In this document: positions 24,108-32,522 of the stretch, one piece after another | Layout of the letters: each line of letters starts with the position of its first letter | Position numbering within the stretch: the stretch's first letter is position 1 | NCBI GenBank assembly: GCA_910584785.1 | Contig: CAJUDX010000015.1 | Location: 1-58,828 of the forward strand | Source: an uncultured Lachnospiraceae bacterium | GTDB taxonomy: Bacteria; Bacillota; Clostridia; Lachnospirales; Lachnospiraceae | DNA: 58,828 bases | Direction of reading: 5' to 3' | Program-made: the position numbers and the translations under genes | Notes under the pieces: generated by a model | The model's input: the letters and a program-made list of their open reading frames with translations, nothing else | What the model was told of the DNA's origin: nothing | Databases searched by the model: none

Positions 24108-24308
24108 TTATCCACAGCAGATTCTGTGGAATATTGTGGATAATGTGGATAATTTGGTGGATTTCTTTCCTTTTTCCCTGTCGAAACCTGTCGAAATCAA
24201 GGGAATTTAAGGCTTTTTTAAATTGTCAGCTTATTTTTTATGTAAATAGAAACATCCACATAGCTTATTTACATAAAATGTTGAAAACTATGTGGATAAT
24301 GTGGATAA
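24108..24308. promoter_or_regulatory. Cluster of DnaA boxes between murC and dnaD
   Basis: Five perfect consensus boxes (TTATCCACA or its complement): 24108-24116 on the plus strand; 24135-24143 and 24144-24152 abutting; 24291-24299 and 24300-24308 abutting, these four in the opposite orientation. Near-matches lie at 24125-24133 and 24252-24260. Between the pairs is an A/T-rich stretch with a 13-bp perfect inverted repeat, TTTTATGTAAATA (24236-24248) and TATTTACATAAAA (24266-24278). dnaA and dnaN are not in view, so this is not proposed as oriC. Confidence 0.85.
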
Positions 24309-24309
24309 C

Positions 24310-25692
24310 TTACTTTCCTAACAGCTTTTCCCCCACTTTTACAATATCTCCAGCCCCCATAGTTATCAACAAATCTCCAGGAACACAATTTTCTAAAATA
24401 AATGTTTCAATTTCATCAAAAGAAGGTAAATAATACGCGTTTTTTCCATACTCTCCCATTTTTCGTACAATATCATTTGCACTTACCCCAAGTTTATTCA
24501 CTTCCCGCGCCGCATAAATATCCGCCAGAATAACCTCGTCCGCCTCCGTCAGCACACGGGCAAAATCCTCCAAAAGGGCCGCTGTCCGGGTATAGGTATG
24601 CGGCTGAAACACGCACCAGAGCTTCTTATGCGGGTAATTCTTAGCTGTCGCCAGCGTCGCCGCAATCTCCTGGGGATGATGGGCATAATCATCAATAATG
24701 GTCACTCCTCCAACCTCCCCTTTATATTCAAACCTCCGGTTCGTTCCCTGAAAATGCTGCAGCCCTTCCTTAATCGCCTCCATGGAAATCCCCAGCGCTC
24801 TTGCCGCCGCAATCGCAGACAGGGAGTTATACACATTATGTTCCCCTGCAGCCCCAAGCGAAATACGTTCCGCCGGCTTCCCGTCCACTAAAAGCGTGTA
24901 CGAATACCTGGCCCAGGCGTCGCAGACTAAATCTCCTGCACTGTACTGGCTTTTTTCGGCCTGCCTTCCAAACGTAATCACCTTGCAGCAAAGCCCCTCT
25001 AAAAATTCTTCCAAATCTTCAATATCACTGTTGATTATCAATATCCCCTCTTTATTAAGCTTTTCAGCAAAACGCCGGAAAGAGCAGCGAATATCTTCAA
25101 GATCCTTAAAAAAGTCCAGATGATCCGCCTCAATATTTAAGATAATCTCCATCGTGGGAAAGAACGATAAAAAGCTGTTCGTATATTCGCAGGCCTCAGT
25201 CACAAACAGTTCCGGCCCGCCCACACGGATGTTTCCGCCAATCACAGGAAGAATCCCCCCCACGGTAACGGTAGGATCAGCCTTAGCTGCCAGTAAAATC
25301 TCCGTCAGCATCGAGGTTGTCGTCGTTTTCCCATGCGTTCCCGATACATTCACGGCATGCCGGTAATTCTGCATCATCTCCCCTAAAAGCTCCGCCCGCG
25401 TCAGCATGGGAATCCCCTTATCCCTAGCCGCTGATAATTCCGGGTTATCCGGGTGAATCGCCGCCGTATAGACAACAACATCAATTCCATCGCGGATATT
25501 TGAGGCTCTCTGCCCATAATCAATATGCGCCCCCTTCGCCTCCAACCTTTCCGTCAATTCTGTCTTATGGGCATCCGACCCGGAAACCCTGAACCCTTCC
25601 TGAAGCAGAATTTCTGCCAACCCACTCATACTAATACCGCCGATTCCGATAAAGTGGATGGATTCGGGACGCTTAAAATCTATCTGATACAT
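24310..25692 (-). CDS. murC: UDP-N-acetylmuramate-L-alanine ligase
   Basis: Adds L-Ala to UDP-MurNAc with ATP, the first stem-peptide step; 460 aa, cytoplasmic. Rossmann-type HFIGIGGISMSG starts the UDP domain, the P-loop SGTHGKTTTTSM opens the central domain, EACEY follows, and YAHHP and the GTNRRFEYKG region lie in the C-terminal domain. This set is characteristic of MurC rather than MurD, E or F. The 3' end abuts the DnaA-box cluster, whose last box ends one base before the stop codon. It is separated from the NCS2 permease gene by about 210 nt including a terminator. Confidence 0.97.
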   Translation of the reverse strand: MYQIDFKRPESIHFIGIGGISMSGLAEILLQEGFRVSGSDAHKTELTERLEAKGAHIDYGQRASNIRDGIDVVVYTAAIHPDNPELSAARDKGIPMLTRAELLGEMMQNYRHAVNVSGTHGKTTTTSMLTEILLAAKADPTVTVGGILPVIGGNIRVGGPELFVTEACEYTNSFLSFFPTMEIILNIEADHLDFFKDLEDIRCSFRRFAEKLNKEGILIINSDIEDLEEFLEGLCCKVITFGRQAEKSQYSAGDLVCDAWARYSYTLLVDGKPAERISLGAAGEHNVYNSLSAIAAARALGISMEAIKEGLQHFQGTNRRFEYKGEVGGVTIIDDYAHHPQEIAATLATAKNYPHKKLWCVFQPHTYTRTAALLEDFARVLTEADEVILADIYAAREVNKLGVSANDIVRKMGEYGKNAYYLPSFDEIETFILENCVPGDLLITMGAGDIVKVGEKLLGK

Positions 25693-25841
25693 AATTTCCT
25701 CCAGTTTATTTTCCTATACCATGATATATGTTTTTTCTGTCGGTGACGCAATTAAGTATACAACAAAAAAAGGGGAAAATCTATACTTTATCAAAGGAAT
25801 TTCCGAATGCCCGACAAAGCATCCATGCCGTTTTGATGCAA

Positions 25842-25881
25842 CAAAAAACCCTGCACCTCCCCAAAAAGAAAGTGCAGAGTT
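25842..25881 (-). terminator. Terminator of the NCS2 permease gene
   Basis: Minus-strand RNA: AACTCTGCAC pairs with GTGCAGGGTT (one U-G) around a purine-rich loop, followed by TTTTTT. It lies 20 nt after the permease stop codon. Confidence 0.8.
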
Positions 25882-25901
25882 TTTATCCACAGAATATGCA
25901 A

Positions 25902-27296
25902 TTAGATCAACACATATTTTAATGCAAAAAGCACCGCCAGTACATACATCAGAACAGAAATTTTCTTTTCCTTGGCATGTCCTGATACCAGATTAATCAC
26001 CACATAAGAGATAACCCCCATGGCAATCCCCTCAGAAATACTATACATAAACGGCATGGCAACCAGGCAGATATAACTGGGAATTGCTTCCGTATAATCC
26101 TGAAAATCCACCTTTAAGATAGAAGTAACCATTAAAAATCCAACCACAATCAAAGCCGGAGCCGTGGCAAAGGAGGGAATTGCCAGGAAAATCGGCGACA
26201 GGAAAAGGGATAAGCCGAATAAAACCGCTGCCACTACTGCAGTCAGCCCGGTTCGTCCGCCTTCTGCCACACCAGAAGCGCTTTCCACAAAAGTCGTCGT
26301 CGTGGAGGTTCCAAATACCGCGCCAAGCGAAGTACCAATCGAGTCCGCCAGCAGCGCCCCGCGGATTTTGGGAAGTCTGCCGTCCTTATCCAGCATGTCC
26401 GCCTTGGACGCCACACCGATTAAGGTTCCCAGGGTATCAAACATATCAACAAATAAAAAGGCAAACATAATCGTCAGAAAATTCAGGGAAAGAATCCCGC
26501 CAAAATCCATTTTAAATAAGGTTGGTGCCATACTGGGAATGCCCAGACCGGAGCTGAAATCAGGAAGCACGCTGAACATGCCAAGCTCAGCGTCAGGCCG
26601 GTAAAGGCCGGTAAGTTCGCAGAGGATGCCCATACCCCAGGTAATTAAAATACCCCATAAAATATTTCCCTTAATCTTCTTTACCAAAAGCACTGCCGTA
26701 ATTAATATGCCGATTAATGCCAGAAGAACGGTAATCCCTTCAGAAGTAAAGTTCCCCGTTTTCAATGAAGTTCTAAATGAGTATACCGAAACCAGAGTGG
26801 CGCTGTCCACGACAATTTTAGCATTTTGCAGGCCGATAAATGCTATAAATAACCCAATCCCGGCAGATACTGCGTGCTTTAAATTCATGGGAATTGCATT
26901 AAAAATGGCCTCCCTCACATTAGTTAAAGACAATGCGATAAAGATAATACCCTCCACAAATACGGCAGCTAATGCCATTTCCCAGCTATAGCCCATCTGA
27001 AGAACAACGGTATAAGCAAAGTAAGCATTTAAGCCCATGCCGGGAGCCAGCACAAACGGATAATTGGCAAACGCTGCCATAAACAGCGTGGCAACCAGGG
27101 ACGCCAGCGCCGTCGCCGTAAAAACCGCTCCCCGATCCATTCCTGCCACACTTAAAATATTGGGATTTACTGCCAAAATATAAGCCATGGTCATAAAGGT
27201 CGTGATTCCGGCGATAACTTCCGTTTTCACATCGGTATGGTGTGCCGATAAATGGAACGTTTTTTCCAGGAAACCTTGGTTTGTGTTCTTTTCCAT
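25902..27296 (-). CDS. NCS2-family (AzgA-like) purine permease
   Basis: Polytopic membrane protein, 464 aa, about 12-14 hydrophobic segments. VIAGITTFMTMAYILAVNP near the N-terminus, FVLAPGMGLNAYFAY and FVDMFDTLGTLIGV are hallmark stretches of the AzgA/PbuG branch, which imports adenine, guanine or hypoxanthine by proton symport. The exact base cannot be read by eye. No purine-riboswitch core was found upstream; the 120-nt leader has only a perfect 8-bp hairpin (27318-27341) without a U-run. RBS GGAGG precedes the ATG. It follows queT on the same strand but may have its own expression. Confidence 0.92.
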   Translation of the reverse strand: MEKNTNQGFLEKTFHLSAHHTDVKTEVIAGITTFMTMAYILAVNPNILSVAGMDRGAVFTATALASLVATLFMAAFANYPFVLAPGMGLNAYFAYTVVLQMGYSWEMALAAVFVEGIIFIALSLTNVREAIFNAIPMNLKHAVSAGIGLFIAFIGLQNAKIVVDSATLVSVYSFRTSLKTGNFTSEGITVLLALIGILITAVLLVKKIKGNILWGILITWGMGILCELTGLYRPDAELGMFSVLPDFSSGLGIPSMAPTLFKMDFGGILSLNFLTIMFAFLFVDMFDTLGTLIGVASKADMLDKDGRLPKIRGALLADSIGTSLGAVFGTSTTTTFVESASGVAEGGRTGLTAVVAAVLFGLSLFLSPIFLAIPSFATAPALIVVGFLMVTSILKVDFQDYTEAIPSYICLVAMPFMYSISEGIAMGVISYVVINLVSGHAKEKKISVLMYVLAVLFALKYVLI

Positions 27297-27317
27297 ACAA
27301 TACCTCCTTGATGTATG

Positions 27318-27341
27318 CAGGCTGCCATTCCCCGCAGCCTG
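27318..27341 (-). other. Leader hairpin before the purine permease
   Basis: CAGGCTGC and GCAGCCTG form a perfect 8-bp stem with an 8-nt loop, about 20 nt before the permease start codon. No U-run follows. It may tune translation or mRNA stability. Confidence 0.45.
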
Positions 27342-27416
27342 GTTGCAGGTTAATCGTGTAAACTACTCCATTACCGTAACCACCAGTTTCCCGGATGATT
27401 TTTCTGTAATGATTAT

Positions 27417-27920
27417 TTAAGCGTAATTCCGGTGAAAAATGAAATTACGGTAACGTTCCAGGGTAAGCAAAAGCAAATTTCCCAAAACTCCAATCGCCAG
27501 CACCTCTCCAATCCCCACCGTAAGCATAGCAAAAGGAATCAAATCCTGTGAACCATAGGCAAAACGCAGTACCCAGGGAATAATCACCGTATTTGCCAAA
27601 ATCGGCGGGACAGCCACCAGCCATTTACTCTTTTTTCCCAGATAAAATGATCCCACTGCCCCAATCAATGTAGCCAGGCTTCCAAACACAATATCCAGCC
27701 CTGCGGCGCCGCAGAGAAGATTTGATAAAAAGCAGCCGACAAATAGTCCGGGGACTGCGGCTGGCGTGAAAAAGGGCAGTACACAGAGGATTTCTGAAAT
27801 CCTAAACTGCACCGGTCCAAAAGAAATCGGTGCAAATACCATCGTCAACACCGTGTAAACTGCGGCGATGGCTGCACCATAGGCGACACCATAAATTGTT
27901 TTGTTGTTTGTTTTTTCCAT
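27417..27920 (-). CDS. queT: Queuosine-precursor transporter, QueT family
   Basis: Small membrane S-component of an ECF-type transporter, 167 aa with five to six hydrophobic segments. FGPVQFRISEILCVLPFF and the NLLCGAAGLDIVFGSLATL stretch are typical of the QueT family. It imports preQ0/preQ1 for queuosine modification of tRNA. The assignment is strongly supported by a preQ1-I riboswitch overlapping its ribosome-binding site. The energising ECF module is not in this window, which is normal because S-components share it. Own promoter at 27993-28021. Confidence 0.93.
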   Translation of the reverse strand: MEKTNNKTIYGVAYGAAIAAVYTVLTMVFAPISFGPVQFRISEILCVLPFFTPAAVPGLFVGCFLSNLLCGAAGLDIVFGSLATLIGAVGSFYLGKKSKWLVAVPPILANTVIIPWVLRFAYGSQDLIPFAMLTVGIGEVLAIGVLGNLLLLTLERYRNFIFHRNYA

Positions 27921-27931
27921 TGTTTTCTTCT

Positions 27932-27974
27932 CCTTTAGTTTTGTTTTTACCGTCAGGAAGGTCTCGAACTGACG
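27932..27974 (-). promoter_or_regulatory. preQ1-I riboswitch controlling queT
   Basis: Minus-strand RNA: CGTCAG (27969-27974) pairs with CTGACG (27951-27956) around TTCGAGACCTTC. It is followed by an A-rich tail GTAAAAACAAAACTAAAGG. Loop CCTT can pair with AAGG of the tail, forming the H-type pseudoknot. That AAGG is part of the queT Shine-Dalgarno, so ligand binding should block translation. Confidence 0.9.
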
Positions 27975-27992
27975 TTATTGTGATACTGCACC

Positions 27993-28021
27993 AGTATACT
28001 CTAAAGCGAAACATTTTGCAA
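27993..28021 (-). promoter_or_regulatory. queT promoter
   Basis: TTGCAA (28016-28021) and TATACT (27993-27998) on the minus strand, 17-bp spacer, about 20 nt upstream of the preQ1 aptamer. Confidence 0.75.
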
Positions 28022-28069
28022 CACCGTATTTTTTCGCTGCTGTTTCTCTCTATTAGAGAACACTTCTTA

Positions 28070-28381
28070 TTACACTAAAAAGAGTTCCAGTAAAAATACA
28101 ATTCCGCAGGCGCCCACTGCCACCTTAAATAAGCTTGCCCCAAAAAAGGCCAGGATCAGAGCTGCCAAAAGCCCTGCTGCCCCGGAGTATACGCTGGAGG
28201 TTGCCGACAGGATTCCGGGAAAAGTCATAACCGACAGGGTAACATAGGGAACATAATATAGAAACGAACGGATAAATCTATTTTTTATCGGTTTGCGGAT
28301 TAAGGTCAGCGGCAGAACCCGGATAAAATAGGTTACCACTGCCATCACCAAAATATACACATAAAGATTTCCTTTCATCAC
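28070..28381 (-). CDS. azlD: AzlD-family branched-chain amino acid export subunit
   Basis: Small membrane protein, 103 aa, three to four hydrophobic segments with TYFIRVLPLTL and YVPYVTLSVMTFPG, typical of AzlD. It works with AzlC to export branched-chain amino acids or analogues. The start is a GTG directly followed by an ATG, overlapping the azlC stop codon as GTGA, with GGAGG upstream. Last gene of the dapA-phosphodiesterase-MATE-azlC-azlD run. Confidence 0.9.
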   Translation of the reverse strand: MMKGNLYVYILVMAVVTYFIRVLPLTLIRKPIKNRFIRSFLYYVPYVTLSVMTFPGILSATSSVYSGAAGLLAALILAFFGASLFKVAVGACGIVFLLELFLV

Positions 28382-29118
28382 CCCTGTACCTCCTTTTCTT
28401 CCTCTTTTTCCTCTTCTTCATGAACCGGAAAAAGCACGGCCCCGGCTCCTGCAATCACCACTGTCAAAAGGATAATCCTCATCCCCGAAGAAAGTCCGCC
28501 AATCAGGGGCAGATGCGAAAAAAGAAAGCTTGCCGCCATGGATGCGCCAATCATTCCCGCTACTATTTTTTCCTTTCTTGCCGGGGGAACAATCACAGCG
28601 ATAAACATGCCATAAAGCGCGACATTTAAGGCGCTTAGCACGCGTCCGGGCAGGATATTGCCGGATGCCACGCCAAGCCAGGTGCCAAAGGTCCAGCCGG
28701 GAACCGCCACGCTTATTGCCCCATACAGATAAAAGGGGTCCACCACCTTCCCCGAACCGATGGCAATGCCAAAAATCTCATCCGTAATTCCATAGGCCAT
28801 CAGCAGCCGATGATAAAACGGCATCTTCCGGGGAAGTTTTTGAGAAAGTGCACAGGACATCAGGCAATAGCGCAGGTTGATAATCAGCTGTGTTCCCGCT
28901 ACCTCCATATAGGCAGCTCCAGCAGATATCAGGCCCAGGGCGGCAAATTCCCCGGCAGAAGTTACATTTGTCAACGACATCAGGGCAGCAGGAAAGGAAG
29001 CCATTCCCATATTTCCCGCTGCAATTCCCAGGGTAAATGACACAGCCAGATACCCCAGGGCAATGGGAATCCCGTCCCGGACTCCCCGTATGTACCAGGC
29101 TCGGCGATTAATTTCCAT
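28378..29118 (-). CDS. azlC: AzlC-family branched-chain amino acid exporter
   Basis: Integral membrane protein, 246 aa, with seven or so hydrophobic segments. IPIALGYLAVSFTLGIAAG near the N-terminus and LINLRYCLMSCAL with YGITDEIF are AzlC signatures. The C-terminus ends in an acidic tail rich in E and K. Pairs with AzlD downstream (4-nt overlap). Its start codon lies 11 nt inside the 3' end of the MATE gene, with AAGGAG upstream, so expression is coupled. Known role of the family: export of branched-chain amino acids. Confidence 0.92.
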   Translation of the reverse strand: MEINRRAWYIRGVRDGIPIALGYLAVSFTLGIAAGNMGMASFPAALMSLTNVTSAGEFAALGLISAGAAYMEVAGTQLIINLRYCLMSCALSQKLPRKMPFYHRLLMAYGITDEIFGIAIGSGKVVDPFYLYGAISVAVPGWTFGTWLGVASGNILPGRVLSALNVALYGMFIAVIVPPARKEKIVAGMIGASMAASFLFSHLPLIGGLSSGMRIILLTVVIAGAGAVLFPVHEEEEKEEEKEVQG

Positions 29119-30502
29119 ATTCTGTAAACTCCTTTTCTTTTGCGGTCGAAATAGCCATCCTCTTCCATCTGCCGAGACGATAAAAAATCACCGTAATCAC
29201 CGCCCCAAGCACCCATGAACAGAGCAGGGAAATCCAAATACATTCATACCTTCCCCCGGTAAAATAATTAATACCATAGGCCAGAGGGATGCGGATAACT
29301 ACCGTTGTCACCATGGAAATCCACATGGGAGTCATGGTATCCCCGGCCCCGCGCATAATCCCGGATAAACTCTGCGTAATCGCCATGGCAATGTAGCCGG
29401 CAGAAAGAATTGCCATCATCCTTGCACTGACATCCACTAATTCTGCCGTGCTGGTAAAAATCGCCATCAGATAATGCCCAAACATAAGAATCAGGGCTGT
29501 AATGGCTGCTGAGGTACCTGCGGCAAGCAAGGTTCCCTGTTTGGCCCCCTGCTGTACACGCTCATACTGCCTGGCTCCCACGTTCTGGCCGGAATAGGTG
29601 GTCATTGCTGTTCCAAAGGAGAAATTCGGCATCATGGCAAAGCCATCCACACGCATAATAATTACATTTGCAGCGATAATTAACTCGCCAAAACTATTGG
29701 TCAGTGACTGAACAACAACCATCGCCAAAGAAAAGATTGCCTGCGTAATCCCTGAGGGCAGACCCAGCCGAAGAACGGTAAAAATATTTTCCCGATCCGG
29801 TTTCAGCAGGGACAAACGCATATCAAATAAATGGCCCATCCGCCGCAGCTTAATCAGACAAAGCACCGCCGAAACCATCTGCGCAATCACAGTCGCCAGC
29901 GCCACCCCAGCCACCCCCATATTCAGCCCAGCCACAAACCAGACGTCCAAAATAATATTTAACACCGTAGCCACCAGCAGATAAACCAGGGCAGATAAAG
30001 AGTCCCCCAGCCCCCGCAGGATGCCGCAGAAAATATTATAATACGCCACGCCGCCGATTCCCATTAAAAGGATGAAAAGATAGGAAGTACACCAGTCCAG
30101 AATACTTTCCGGTGTATTTAACAGCCGCAGTACCGGTCGGATAATCGCAGCACAGCAGATCATTAAAAGCAGCGAAGAGACCGCAGTTAATGTAATGGAA
30201 CTTCCTATGGTTTTGGATAGATTTTCCCGGTCACGGGAGCCAAAATACTGGGAAACCATAATGCTTACTCCCATGGAAATACCCACAAACAGCACCAGCA
30301 GAAGGTTTAAAATCGGGCTGGCGCTTCCCACAGCAGCCAGCGCATTATCCCCTACATACCTGCCCACAACAATACTGTCCACAGTATTATACAGCTGTTG
30401 AGCAATGTTTCCTATCAGCATGGGAATGGTAAATAACACAATTTTTTCCCAGGGCTGTCCGGTGGTCATATCTACCTGTGCAAATAACTGTTTAACGTTC
30501 AT
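29108..30502 (-). CDS. MATE-family efflux protein
   Basis: Twelve-segment antiporter, 464 aa from the chosen start. QPWEKIVLFTIPMLIGNIAQQLYNTVDSI and the internal repeat GLPSGITQAIFS mark the two MatE halves. Substrate is unknown; family members expel cations, dyes and drugs using sodium or proton gradients. The start at 30502 (MNVKQLF) is preferred because GGGAG lies 11 nt upstream; an ATG 16 codons earlier has no RBS and would nearly meet the preceding gene. It sits inside a run with dapA, a phosphodiesterase and azlCD, an unusual mix that suggests read-through housekeeping rather than a pathway. Confidence 0.9.
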   Translation of the reverse strand: MNVKQLFAQVDMTTGQPWEKIVLFTIPMLIGNIAQQLYNTVDSIVVGRYVGDNALAAVGSASPILNLLLVLFVGISMGVSIMVSQYFGSRDRENLSKTIGSSITLTAVSSLLLMICCAAIIRPVLRLLNTPESILDWCTSYLFILLMGIGGVAYYNIFCGILRGLGDSLSALVYLLVATVLNIILDVWFVAGLNMGVAGVALATVIAQMVSAVLCLIKLRRMGHLFDMRLSLLKPDRENIFTVLRLGLPSGITQAIFSLAMVVVQSLTNSFGELIIAANVIIMRVDGFAMMPNFSFGTAMTTYSGQNVGARQYERVQQGAKQGTLLAAGTSAAITALILMFGHYLMAIFTSTAELVDVSARMMAILSAGYIAMAITQSLSGIMRGAGDTMTPMWISMVTTVVIRIPLAYGINYFTGGRYECIWISLLCSWVLGAVITVIFYRLGRWKRMAISTAKEKEFTEYGN

Positions 30503-30540
30503 TTGTCCATGTTCTCCCTTCATTTTTTCGTTGGTTATTT

Positions 30541-31470
30541 TTATCTGCATTCCAGCAGATGATTTACCTCCAGTTTATCCAAAATCTGATGTGCATCCGC
30601 CTGCGGGTGGGTGACGCTGATTCGATAAATCATTTCCACGACTGCCGGATCTAAGCGCATATTATCTGCCACCCATTCCACCTGAGCGCCACGGCGCAAA
30701 AGCCGCATAATCTTTGCAATCACAAAGAGCTGATCTCTCTGTCTTATCCCTTCATTTTTCCTCTCTCTTAAACGCTTTCTTAAACCGGAAACCGTCTTAT
30801 CTTCCCCCGTTTTTTCCTTCTTTTCTGTTTTTTCCTTCTTTTCTGTTTTTTCTTTCTTTTCCGTTTTTTCCTTTTTTTCCGATTTTTCCTTCTTTTCCGT
30901 TTTTTCTCTCTCTTTCAGTTTTTCCTGTCTATTCTCCTGATGGTTTTTTGCCTTTTCAGGTTTAGAAAACCAACTGCTTTCTTTTCGCAGCATCAGGCCT
31001 TCTTCCCCCTCTTCCAGGAAAATACTCTCAATCTCACAGCCTTCATCCTCCAGGGTGAGCACCACCAGCGACAGCGGCAGGGTAAAGCGCCGATAACCGC
31101 AGCTTCCCGGATTCAGCCACAGGCGCCCGTTTTCCTGCCGCTGAAAATGCATGTGTGAATGTCCGAAAATAATCACCTGTGCCTCTTTTACATCCTGGGG
31201 AATATCCTCCTGATCGTGCACCAGAAGAAAGGAAAAACCCCCCAGAGCAAAGCGGCGGATAAGCGGAAGCTGTTCTGCCCATTCGCCGTCATTATTCCCC
31301 CGGACAGCATACAGCGGACGTTTAATTTTCAGCTTGTGGTACACCATCTGGTTATCAAAATCTCCTGCATGAATCACCACATCACAGGACTGAAGAATCT
31401 TCTCCACCTCCGGGCGCAGCAGACCATGCGTATCAGAAATTACTGCTGCGCGTATTGGTTCACTTATCAT
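30541..31470 (-). CDS. YfcE/MJ0936-type phosphodiesterase with KEK-repeat linker and extra C-terminal domain
   Basis: 309 aa. The N-terminal 155 residues are a calcineurin-like metallophosphoesterase: SDTHG (12-16), HAGDFD, RGNND, VHDQE and GHSHMH, giving a complete two-metal site. It is followed by a lysine/glutamate linker with about five copies of a six-residue unit (TEKKEK), encoded by 18-nt DNA repeats. A helical C-terminal domain of about 80 residues (from RDQLFVIAKIMRLL to the end) is not recognised. Family members are typically about 160-180 aa, so linker plus tail is an addition. It starts one base after dapA ends and is part of that operon. Substrate unknown. Confidence 0.85.
   Translation of the reverse strand: MISEPIRAAVISDTHGLLRPEVEKILQSCDVVIHAGDFDNQMVYHKLKIKRPLYAVRGNNDGEWAEQLPLIRRFALGGFSFLLVHDQEDIPQDVKEAQVIIFGHSHMHFQRQENGRLWLNPGSCGYRRFTLPLSLVVLTLEDEGCEIESIFLEEGEEGLMLRKESSWFSKPEKAKNHQENRQEKLKEREKTEKKEKSEKKEKTEKKEKTEKKEKTEKKEKTGEDKTVSGLRKRLRERKNEGIRQRDQLFVIAKIMRLLRRGAQVEWVADNMRLDPAVVEMIYRISVTHPQADAHQILDKLEVNHLLECR
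30811..30905. repeat. 18-nt coding tandem repeat (phosphodiesterase linker)
   Basis: About five imperfect copies of an 18-nt unit (TTTTCCTTCTTTTCTGTT on the plus strand) encode the TEKKEK linker. The unit is a multiple of three, so slippage would change linker length without a frameshift. Confidence 0.85.
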
Positions 31471-31471
31471 T

Positions 31472-32371
31472 TCATTTCTCTCCTTTATTCAATCCGTACC
31501 TCTCCATCAGCTGTTTCATCTCATCTTTTTTCTCCTGTGCCAAAGGCACCAAGGGCAGTCTGCAGTCCTCCCGGCACATGCCAAAAATCTCCAGTCCTGC
31601 CTTTACAGGAATAGGATTTACATCCCAAAACATAGCATTCATCAAATCCAAAAGTTCCAGCTGCAGTGCTGCGCTTTCTTCTATCTTTCCCTCCCAAAAG
31701 AGACGGCAGAGCCGTGCAGTTTCCCCAGGCAGAAGATTTCCCACAACAGAAATCACTCCCTGACCTCCAAGGGATAGTACAGGAAGAATCTGGTCGTCAT
31801 TTCCTGAATAAATTGCCAGCTTTCCCCTGCAAAGTGCCGCCGTCCTCGCCACCTGGGAGAGATTGCCGCTGGCCTCCTTCAGCCCGCAGATATTCGGATG
31901 ATCGGCTAAGCGGCAGCAGGTTTCCGGGCAGATATTCACCCCTGTTCTGGTCGGGACATTATAAAGAATAACCGGCACAGAAACCTGATCGGCAATGGTC
32001 TCAAAATGACGGATCAATCCCTCCTGAGACGTTTTATTATAATAGGGCGTCACCAGCAAAAGTCCGTCGGCCCCCAAATGCTGTGCCTCACGGGAAAGCA
32101 TGGCGCTGCGCCTGGTATCATTGCTCCCCGTCCCGATAATAACCGGAACACGCTTATCCACCCTATGGATTGCAAATTCTGCCAGTTCCCATTTTTCCCG
32201 TTCCTCAAGGGTGGAGGCCTCCCCTGTTGTTCCCATCACTACCAGGGCATCCGCCCCCTGCTCTATCTGAAATTCCAAAAGCCGTCCAAGGGCCGGATAA
32301 TCGATACTTCCGCCTTTATTCATCGGAGTCACCAAAGCGGTCGCCATCCCTTTAAATACGCTCTGTTCCAT
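31472..32371 (-). CDS. dapA: 4-hydroxy-tetrahydrodipicolinate synthase
   Basis: Condenses pyruvate with aspartate semialdehyde at the start of the diaminopimelate/lysine branch; 299 aa. GTTGE, YNVPTRTG (catalytic Tyr) and CGLKEAS (Schiff-base Lys) are present, and the length is normal. Its product line feeds both peptidoglycan and, through dihydrodipicolinate, dipicolinic acid of the spore core. The divergent neighbour is the dipicolinate synthase pair dpaA-dpaB, a biologically coherent arrangement. First gene of a five-gene minus-strand run. The RBS is weak. Firmicutes may carry several dapA homologues (N-acetylneuraminate lyase relatives), but context favours dapA. Confidence 0.92.
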   Translation of the reverse strand: MEQSVFKGMATALVTPMNKGGSIDYPALGRLLEFQIEQGADALVVMGTTGEASTLEEREKWELAEFAIHRVDKRVPVIIGTGSNDTRRSAMLSREAQHLGADGLLLVTPYYNKTSQEGLIRHFETIADQVSVPVILYNVPTRTGVNICPETCCRLADHPNICGLKEASGNLSQVARTAALCRGKLAIYSGNDDQILPVLSLGGQGVISVVGNLLPGETARLCRLFWEGKIEESAALQLELLDLMNAMFWDVNPIPVKAGLEIFGMCREDCRLPLVPLAQEKKDEMKQLMERYGLNKGEK

Positions 32372-32459
32372 TAATGCTGTCCATTCTAAAGTATTCTCTA
32401 TTTACCCATATGCTAAAACAGGACAGCAGGTGCCGGATTTTTAACCGCGTACTGGCAGT

Positions 32460-32488
32460 AACCTAAGTCTTACCCCGCGCATAAATTA
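32460..32488 (+). promoter_or_regulatory. Candidate sigma-K promoter of dpaAB
   Basis: AACC (32460-32463), a 16-bp spacer and CATAAATTA (32480-32488) match the sigma-K pattern of AC at -35 and CATAnnnTA at -10. The position, 35 nt before dpaA, fits mother-cell expression of dipicolinate synthase late in sporulation. Confidence 0.6.
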
Positions 32489-32522
32489 CAGGGTAGAACA
32501 ACTATGGTCATGGAGGTTTCCC

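Noticed and set aside
24108..24308. Chromosomal replication origin (oriC)
   Set aside because: DnaA boxes alone are not enough: no dnaA, dnaN or recF nearby, and skew cannot be computed by eye. Kept as a DnaA-binding cluster.
27318..27341. Terminator of queT
   Set aside because: The stem is perfect but lacks a U-run on the minus strand.
27297..27416. Purine riboswitch before the NCS2 permease
   Set aside because: The conserved three-way-junction core sequences of purine riboswitches are absent; only a simple hairpin exists.
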